DNA of 6,097 nucleotides, from contig JANNRW010000291.1 of the NCBI GenBank assembly GCA_031401815.1, forward strand, positions 1-6,097, written 5' to 3'. A program made the position numbers and the translations under genes. Under the pieces are notes generated by a model, which was not told the origin of the DNA, did not search any database, and worked only from the letters and a program-made list of their open reading frames with translations. Below are positions 1 to 4,077 of the stretch, piece by piece. How positions within the stretch are numbered: position 1 is the first letter of the stretch; the number at the start of each line of letters is the position of its first letter. The DNA comes from JANNRW01 sp031401815 (GTDB lineage Bacteria; Desulfobacterota; Desulfuromonadia; Geobacterales; DSM-12255).

Positions 1-1987
1 GGTCGGCCACGCCTATGACCGCTGCTTTTGCCGGGACAAAGCTTCCGACCTGCGCCATCAGCGTAATAAGCGCCACCTGACGCATGAAGGTGGACTTTCC
101 TGCCATATTTGGGCCAGTAATAATAAGGAGCTGGTTCTCGCTACCATCAAGCAGAAGGTCATTGGGCACAAAACGCTCGCCAAGATTAAGTGCTTCGACA
201 ACCGGATGACGACCGTCTGTTATGGAAATGACATCTCCCTGGTTTATCTCGGGTCGACAGTAGTCGGCTTCATGTGCAACTTTCGCCAGTGAAAGGAGCA
301 GATCCAGTGTAGCAAGCCTGTCTGCAGACTTGGCGACCCTCTCCCCCTGCTCTGCGACCTGACATCTGATCTCCTGAAAGAGTGAATATTCAAGTGAAGC
401 AATCCGCTCTTCAGCACCCAGCACTTTCTCCTCGTACTCTTTAAGTTCAGGAGTTATGAACCGCTCCGCATTTGCCAGCGTCTGCCGCCTGATGTAATCG
501 TCCGGGATTTCAGCCAGGTTTGTCTTTGTTACCTCAATATAGTAGCCAAATACCTTGTTATACCTTATTTTTAGCGAGTTTATCCCGGTTCTGCCTTTCT
601 CTTTGGCTTCCAGCCTTGCGATAAATCCTTTCCCTTCGCGGCTGATGTTTCTAAGTTCATCCAGTTCCGGATTGTACCCATCGGCAATTATTCCGCCATC
701 TCTTAAAACATAAGGGGGATTTTCAGCAATGCCTGCTAAAATGAGAGCGGAAATATCTTCAAGCGGGTCAATATCATCTATGGTTTCAAGAAGCAAAGGA
801 GCAGTACTACTCCCCATGACTGAAATCAGAGGAGGAATGCGGAGCAAGGAATCGCGCAGAGCTACAAGATCTTTTGCAGAGGCAGAAGCCATGCTGATCC
901 GTCCATTCAAACGCTCAAGATCATGAACCCCTTCCAGGCAGGATCTCGCATCTTCACGCCGAAGTGAATCATGCAACAGCTCTTCTACGGCATCAAGTCG
1001 GCGTGAAATCAGCTCGACAGAGAGCAGAGGGTAGTTCAGCCACTGCTTCAGCTTGCGCCCGCCCATAGCTGTAACCGTATGATCAAGAAGAGCCAGGAGC
1101 GACCCTCGTCTTTTACCATCAGCCATTGTTCTGGTGAGTTCGAGATTGCGCCTTGTAACATCATCCAGCATAAGGAATTCGCAACTCTGGTAAGTAGTCA
1201 ATTCCCTGAGATGAAACGCCTTCCCTTTTTGCGTCTCCTTCAGGTAGTGCAGCACCAGCGCCGCAGCAGAAGCAGCAGCAGGCATCTGAGGGCAGAGCGT
1301 TTCAGGATCAGCACCAAACTGGTCATTAAAAAGGCGGCAACCGTATTCGCGGTCAAAAACCCAATCCTCCATAAAAGTTATCAGGGGTGAGCTGTCAAGC
1401 AGCAGAGCCCTGTGAAGTGCCGAGTCACGCAGTTTCTGCGGAAGCAGTATCTCTCTTGAGGACAGACATGCGGCTTCGGCAAGTGCGGCGTCTGCTCCTG
1501 CAAACTCGGTAGTGCGAAACATCCCGGTAGAGAGATCAATGCTGGCAACACCATAAATTCCGCTCACTGTTGACACTATGGCAACAAGAAAATTATTATC
1601 TTTGGGAGAGAGGTTTTCACCATCTATCACCAGTCCGGGGGTTATGACCTTGACGACCTCCCGCTTAACAATCCCTTTAGCCAGTTTCGGATCTTCAACC
1701 TGCTCACAGATGGCAACTTTCTCGCCCGCTTCAATCAGCTTTGCAATATAGGGGTTCGCCGCATGATAAGGGATTCCGCAGAGAGGGACATCACCCCCTT
1801 CAGAGTTCTTGTTTCGCGATGTAAGGGTTATGTCGAGTATGCGGGAAGCCTTGACAGCATCTTCGAGAAACATCTCATAGAAATCCCCGAGCCTGAAAAA
1901 GAGAATCGAGTCGGGATAAGCCGACTTAATCTCGAAATACTGGCGCATCATCGGGGTGAGTTCAGTTGGTCTGGTAATTTCTTCCAT
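1..1987 (-). CDS. mutS: DNA mismatch repair ATPase MutS (partial, C-terminus beyond left edge)
   Basis: MutS recognises mismatches and small loops in newly replicated DNA and recruits MutL through ATP-dependent clamp formation in the cytoplasm. Reading leftward from the ATG at 1987-1985, 662 codons are open without a frameshift. The mismatch-reading motif GDFYEMF places Phe36 and Glu38 exactly where E. coli MutS has its Phe-X-Glu. The connector and core regions follow, with the lever segment SLLALLDHTV near residue 296-305. The clamp begins at about Gly437 and includes KVFGYYIEVTK. The ATPase domain opens with DGRHPVVEALNLG and the Walker A motif GPNMAGKST at residues 625-633 (bases 115-89). 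About 200 residues are missing compared with the usual 850-880: Walker B, signature loop, dimerisation helices and the C-terminal tail. The ribosome-binding site is weak (only a GAG a few bases upstream), but the start matches the family N-terminus. Identity is very secure. Confidence 0.97.
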   Translation of the reverse strand, partial: MEEITRPTELTPMMRQYFEIKSAYPDSILFFRLGDFYEMFLEDAVKASRILDITLTSRNKNSEGGDVPLCGIPYHAANPYIAKLIEAGEKVAICEQVEDPKLAKGIVKREVVKVITPGLVIDGENLSPKDNNFLVAIVSTVSGIYGVASIDLSTGMFRTTEFAGADAALAEAACLSSREILLPQKLRDSALHRALLLDSSPLITFMEDWVFDREYGCRLFNDQFGADPETLCPQMPAAASAAALVLHYLKETQKGKAFHLRELTTYQSCEFLMLDDVTRRNLELTRTMADGKRRGSLLALLDHTVTAMGGRKLKQWLNYPLLSVELISRRLDAVEELLHDSLRREDARSCLEGVHDLERLNGRISMASASAKDLVALRDSLLRIPPLISVMGSSTAPLLLETIDDIDPLEDISALILAGIAENPPYVLRDGGIIADGYNPELDELRNISREGKGFIARLEAKEKGRTGINSLKIRYNKVFGYYIEVTKTNLAEIPDDYIRRQTLANAERFITPELKEYEEKVLGAEERIASLEYSLFQEIRCQVAEQGERVAKSADRLATLDLLLSLAKVAHEADYCRPEINQGDVISITDGRHPVVEALNLGERFVPNDLLLDGSENQLLIITGPNMAGKSTFMRQVALITLMAQVGSFVPAKAAVIGVAD

Positions 1988-2103
1988 GTTTCTCGTATGT
2001 TATCTTTTACTGAAGAGTCAGAATTGCGTCGGAACAGTAGCAAATAACAAGTATGTTTTCAAGCACTGAAGCAGCAGAGACCTTTTTATCTCTTTTTTAC
2101 TGA

Positions 2104-2133
2104 ATATTAACAATTTTTTTGGTATAATTTCAA
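2104..2133 (-). promoter_or_regulatory. Possible sigma-70 type promoter for mutS
   Basis: On the minus strand, a -35-like TTGAAA (2133-2128) is followed after 18 bases by a -10-like TAATAT (2109-2104). This would start transcription near 2097 and give mutS a leader of about 110 bases. The region is AT-rich, so such matches arise easily by chance. A second minus-strand pair, TTGAAC with TATTAT about 60 bases further upstream, is an equally plausible alternative. Confidence 0.3.
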
Positions 2134-2337
2134 AAATATTATGTATTTATAATTAGATATATAATATTTTCATTACGTTGCTGTTCAATACTTGACAAGG
2201 GTGGTTCGTTTCTGCACAGCAGTATCATGTTAGAGGATCACTACCCGATATATCTGAATCGATACAGCTTCTTGCTCCGGAAGCAGATGTAACCAACCAA
2301 CGGAGTTGGCAGTTAAGGATAAAAGTTGACATGGCAC

Positions 2338-2369
2338 TAACAGCTAACAGCTTGATATTACAGCTGTTA
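2338..2369. repeat. Short direct and inverted repeat beside the sigma-54 promoter
   Basis: The 7-mer TAACAGC occurs twice in tandem (2338-2344 and 2345-2351). The second copy, extended to TAACAGCT (2345-2352), has an exact inverted partner AGCTGTTA at 2362-2369 across a 9-base spacer. The right arm ends five bases before the TGGCAC box. It could be an operator, or a cruciform-prone element affecting polymerase binding. No regulator can be named from the sequence. Confidence 0.5.
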
Positions 2370-2374
2370 ACTAT

Positions 2375-2390
2375 TGGCACATAACTTGCT
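2375..2390 (+). promoter_or_regulatory. Sigma-54 (-24/-12) promoter for the pentapeptide-repeat pair
   Basis: TGGCAC (2375-2380), five bases, then TTGCT (2386-2390) matches the sigma-54 consensus TGGCAC-N5-TTGCW, with the GG and GC dinucleotides exactly 12 bases apart. Transcription would start near 2401, leaving an untranslated leader of roughly 116 bases before the ATG at 2518. Sigma-54 promoters need an ATP-driven enhancer-binding protein bound upstream. No gene for one is in the window. Confidence 0.8.
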
Positions 2391-2517
2391 TTTATTGCTT
2401 AAACAGGCAATCTATCAAGATTTTCGGCAGATCAGACTTTAAGCAGTTCCCAGGTGAATGAACAGTAACAATGAGTCAAGCCAATTATCACTTCAGTAAC
2501 TTCAAAGGAGACCGATC

Positions 2518-2955
2518 ATGAAAGCAAACAATCTAAGGCAAACCCTTTCTCTCACTGTAGCCGCAACCCTGCTTGCAGCAGTCGCAGCAGGCTCTGCGCA
2601 CGCCTTTGTTCAGGCAGATCTGGACAAGGTATTGAAAACCAAGATCTGCGTCAGCCCGTGCGACCTCTCCAGCGCACCATTGTCCGGCAAGGATCTGACT
2701 GCCTCCCTGTTGACCGGAGCAAACCTTACTTCTGCAAATTTAAGCGGGAGAAGCACTAAACTGGACAATGCCAATATGGTCAATGCAAATTTGTCAAATG
2801 CAGATGTTTCAAACGCAAGCTTTCAAAACGTCAATCTGACCGGCGCAATGATAGCAGGATGGAAATTTACAAGAACCGACTTTTCCGGCGCTACCTGGGT
2901 AGATGGGCGTATCTGCGCCAAAGGATCAGTCGGCACATGCGCTTACCCGAGATAG
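2518..2955 (+). CDS. Secreted pentapeptide-repeat protein, copy 1
   Basis: This small exported protein of 145 residues has no assignable biochemical role. The ATG is preceded at ideal spacing by AAAGGAG (2504-2510). Residues 1-29 form a classical signal peptide (Lys2, Arg7, a hydrophobic Ala/Leu/Val core, cleavage after Ala27-His-Ala29). The mature protein starts with a short helix-like segment (FVQADLDKVLKTK), then Cys44-V-S-P-Cys48. About 16 pentapeptide units follow, with central residues at L50, L55, L60, L65, L70, L75, then after a two-residue break at Arg78-Ser79, L82, M87, L92, V97, F102, L107, I112, F117, F122 and W127. That predicts about four turns of right-handed quadrilateral beta-helix. 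Cys133 and Cys141 lie in the tail, so disulfides could cap both ends after export. It is followed 135 bases later by a near-identical paralogue and is probably driven by the sigma-54 promoter upstream. The gene and family call are firm; function is unknown. Confidence 0.92.
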   Translation: MKANNLRQTLSLTVAATLLAAVAAGSAHAFVQADLDKVLKTKICVSPCDLSSAPLSGKDLTASLLTGANLTSANLSGRSTKLDNANMVNANLSNADVSNASFQNVNLTGAMIAGWKFTRTDFSGATWVDGRICAKGSVGTCAYPR

Positions 2956-3090
2956 CAATTTGGACTTGTAGAGACGCATTGCAATGCGTCTCTACTGTGA
3001 TCCGCTTGAAAAAAAATTACGACGTCAAAGTGAGGAACTGAAAGCTTTTTTAACTCTATTTCAACGCAGCTTACCAACAGGAGGCTCAAT
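2956..3090. other. Spacer between the two pentapeptide-repeat genes
   Basis: This 135-base spacer contains the 28-bp palindrome at 2968-2995, an A-rich stretch (3009-3017), and the ribosome-binding site of the second gene. I see no sigma-54 box and no clear sigma-70 promoter, so the second gene is probably read from the first gene's transcript. This is inference. Confidence 0.5.
2968..2995. repeat. Perfect 28-bp palindrome (REP-like element)
   Basis: The left half GTAGAGACGCATTG is followed at once by its exact reverse complement, so transcript from either strand can fold into a long hairpin. It starts 13 bases after the stop codon of the first pentapeptide-repeat gene. No T-run follows, so it is not a standard intrinsic terminator, but it could stabilise the upstream message or cause partial termination between the two genes. 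Its form (a short GC-containing palindrome opening GTAGAGACGC) resembles the dispersed intergenic palindromes found in many copies in cyanobacteria and other bacteria. Copy number cannot be judged here. Confidence 0.85.
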
Positions 3091-3528
3091 ATGAATTCAA
3101 CCAGCCGCAAATGTATCTTAACCCTTACAGCCATCACCGTTCTTCTTTCAGGGACTCTTGTCGGCGGAGTTCACGCCTTTGTCCAGGCAGACCTGGACAA
3201 GGTAATTAAAACCAAAACCTGTGTCTCCCCCTGCGACCTGAGCAGTGCGCCCCTGTCCGGCAAGGATCTCAGCTCTGCCAATCTTACCGGAGCGAACCTT
3301 ACCTCAGCAAATTTAAGCGGAAGAAGCACAAAGCTGGATAATGCAAACATGGTCAATGCAAACCTGTCAAATGCAGATGTATCAAGCGCAAGTTTTCAAA
3401 ACGTCAATCTGACTGGAGCAATGATACCTGGATTGAAATTCACCAACACCAATTTTACCGGAGCCACCTGGATTGATGGCCGTATCTGCGCCAGAGGGTC
3501 TACCGGCACATGTGCTTATCCCAGATAA
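3091..3528 (+). CDS. Secreted pentapeptide-repeat protein, copy 2 (paralogue of copy 1)
   Basis: This second 145-residue exported protein aligns with the 2518-2955 product without gaps. By direct count, 101 of the 116 residues from Phe30 onward are identical. The start has a strong AGGAGG (3079-3084) six bases upstream. The signal peptide (Arg6, Lys7, hydrophobic core, cleavage after Val27-His-Ala29) differs almost completely in sequence from copy 1. The CxxxC pair Cys44/Cys48, the series of central hydrophobic residues, the Arg78-Ser79 break and the tail cysteines 133 and 141 are all kept. Differences are mostly conservative (L39I, V128I, K135R) or restore a better repeat: residues 61-65 read SSANL here and TASLL in copy 1. 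The aromatic W115 of copy 1 is Leu here. The pattern fits tandem duplication followed by selection on the mature fold. Function is unknown; a structural or binding role outside the cytoplasm is the most that can be inferred. Confidence 0.92.
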   Translation: MNSTSRKCILTLTAITVLLSGTLVGGVHAFVQADLDKVIKTKTCVSPCDLSSAPLSGKDLSSANLTGANLTSANLSGRSTKLDNANMVNANLSNADVSSASFQNVNLTGAMIPGLKFTNTNFTGATWIDGRICARGSTGTCAYPR

Positions 3529-3535
3529 TCAGGTT

Positions 3536-3590
3536 GAGGTAGAGATAGAGATAGAGATAGAGATAGAGGTAGAGATAGAGATAGAGATAG
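3536..3590. repeat. GAGATA hexanucleotide microsatellite, nine units
   Basis: Nine uninterrupted 6-base units begin eight bases after the stop codon of pentapeptide-repeat copy 2. Units 1 and 6 are GAGGTA and the others GAGATA, so a 30-base higher-order period (GAGGTA plus four GAGATA) is visible for almost two rounds. Such arrays change length by slippage. It lies outside any gene, so it would alter hairpin length or spacing, not a reading frame. Confidence 0.95.
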
Positions 3591-3680
3591 AACAGAAGCA
3601 GAAACAGAAAGTTTTTTTATCTTAATCTTTTTCTCTCTATCTCTTTCTCTATCTCTTTCTTTTTCTCTCCTTCTCTATCT
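3536..3680. terminator. Large imperfect inverted repeat, possible bidirectional terminator
   Basis: The purine-rich microsatellite (3536-3590) is followed after about 40 bases by a pyrimidine tract (about 3626-3680) containing TCTCTATCTCTTTCTCTATC, which is largely complementary to it. The transcript could fold into a long imperfect stem, with the T-run at 3612-3618 in the loop side. It sits where a terminator for the pentapeptide-repeat pair is expected, but it lacks the compact GC-rich stem of a standard one. The fold is a prediction by eye. Confidence 0.45.
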
Positions 3681-3749
3681 GGCTCACTCACCTGTCACTC
3701 TTTTTGTCGAATAAATTGACGGATCAATCTGTATATGTAGCCTTTTCCG

Positions 3750-3770
3750 ACAGATTCCAACAAAATCTGT
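3750..3770. repeat. Small stem-loop ACAGATT / AATCTGT
   Basis: ACAGATT (3750-3756) and its exact complement AATCTGT (3764-3770) flank the 7-base loop CCAACAA. A third copy, AATCTGT, occurs at 3726-3732. It may be a weak hairpin or a protein-binding word, with no further support. Confidence 0.35.
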
Positions 3771-3910
3771 TCTGCCTGATTCAGTAGAAAAATTCTCTCC
3801 AGACAAGACAGTTGAAATCGCAATACAGGTGTTACAATTTTTCTAAACAGTAAAACTGAATTTCGATTCACTCAAACTCAACAACTTGTTGCATAATTCG
3901 TCTAACATTC

Positions 3911-3923
3911 TGTATAGTATACA
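3911..3923. promoter_or_regulatory. 13-base palindrome, candidate enhancer site for the sigma-54 promoter
   Basis: TGTATA-G-TATACA is perfectly symmetric. Its centre at 3917 is 97 bases before the GG of the downstream sigma-54 promoter, about 122 before the predicted start of transcription. That is where enhancer-binding proteins usually bind. The surrounding DNA is AT-rich, so chance symmetry is possible. Confidence 0.35.
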
Positions 3924-4012
3924 AATCTATCTTAATTTCTAGATCATTCAGAGCTTTTACTTAACCAATAACGTTGGTCACCACCTTAAACAGACAGAGT
4001 AATTGACTAGAC

Positions 4013-4028
4013 TGGCACGATAATTGCA
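4013..4028 (+). promoter_or_regulatory. Sigma-54 (-24/-12) promoter for the surface-protein gene
   Basis: TGGCAC (4013-4018), five bases GATAA, then TTGCA (4024-4028) is a full consensus match, with G at the position after TGGCAC as well. Transcription would start near 4039, giving a 38-base leader to the ATG at 4078. It shares the same architecture as the promoter at 2375-2390, which argues that both are real. Confidence 0.87.
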
Positions 4029-4077
4029 TTTTAATTATATTTACGTAACATTGTGTGCATGCCAAGGGGACAGATAT

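Larger units (their letters stand above)
1988..2517. other. Divergent non-coding region between mutS and the pentapeptide-repeat gene pair
   Basis: No convincing gene is present in these 530 bases. The part next to mutS, about 2090-2175, is strongly AT-rich with runs of T and TATAAT/ATATTA-like words, as expected for a promoter region. The rightward half has more mixed composition and carries a sigma-54 promoter, short direct and inverted repeats just upstream of it, and a leader of about 116 bases before the first secreted gene. I looked in the leader for a GEMM (cyclic di-GMP) riboswitch core, since these are common in Geobacter, and found none. Confidence 0.7.
3529..4077. other. Non-coding region between copy 2 and the surface-protein gene
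   Basis: These 549 bases carry no convincing gene. In order they hold a hexanucleotide microsatellite, a T-run and pyrimidine tract able to pair with it, a small stem-loop at 3750-3770, an AT-rich stretch with a 13-base palindrome at 3911-3923, a CCAA/TTGG inverted repeat at 3964-3978, the second sigma-54 promoter, and a short leader with the ribosome-binding site AAGGGGA at 4064-4070. Confidence 0.7.

Noticed and set aside
729..2047. Several plus-strand open frames across the left third
   Set aside because: They lie opposite the continuous mutS frame, lack ribosome-binding sites and have no family features. They are antisense shadows.
2123..2128. Plus-strand TATAAT as a -10 box
   Set aside because: No -35 is present at 16-18 bases, and the surroundings are AT-rich enough to give this by chance.
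2192..2331. TTGACA at 2192-2197 and 2326-2331 as sigma-70 -35 boxes
   Set aside because: Neither is followed by an acceptable -10 at 16-18 bases.
2402..2517. Cyclic di-GMP or other riboswitch in the first leader
   Set aside because: No GEMM core sequence or other recognisable aptamer, and only weak four-base stems by eye.
2859..3356. Short open frames on both strands overlapping the pentapeptide-repeat genes
   Set aside because: They are out of frame with clear signal-peptide proteins, have no ribosome-binding sites and show no recognisable features.
3536..3590. CRISPR array
   Set aside because: The 6-base units are contiguous with no spacers; this is a microsatellite.
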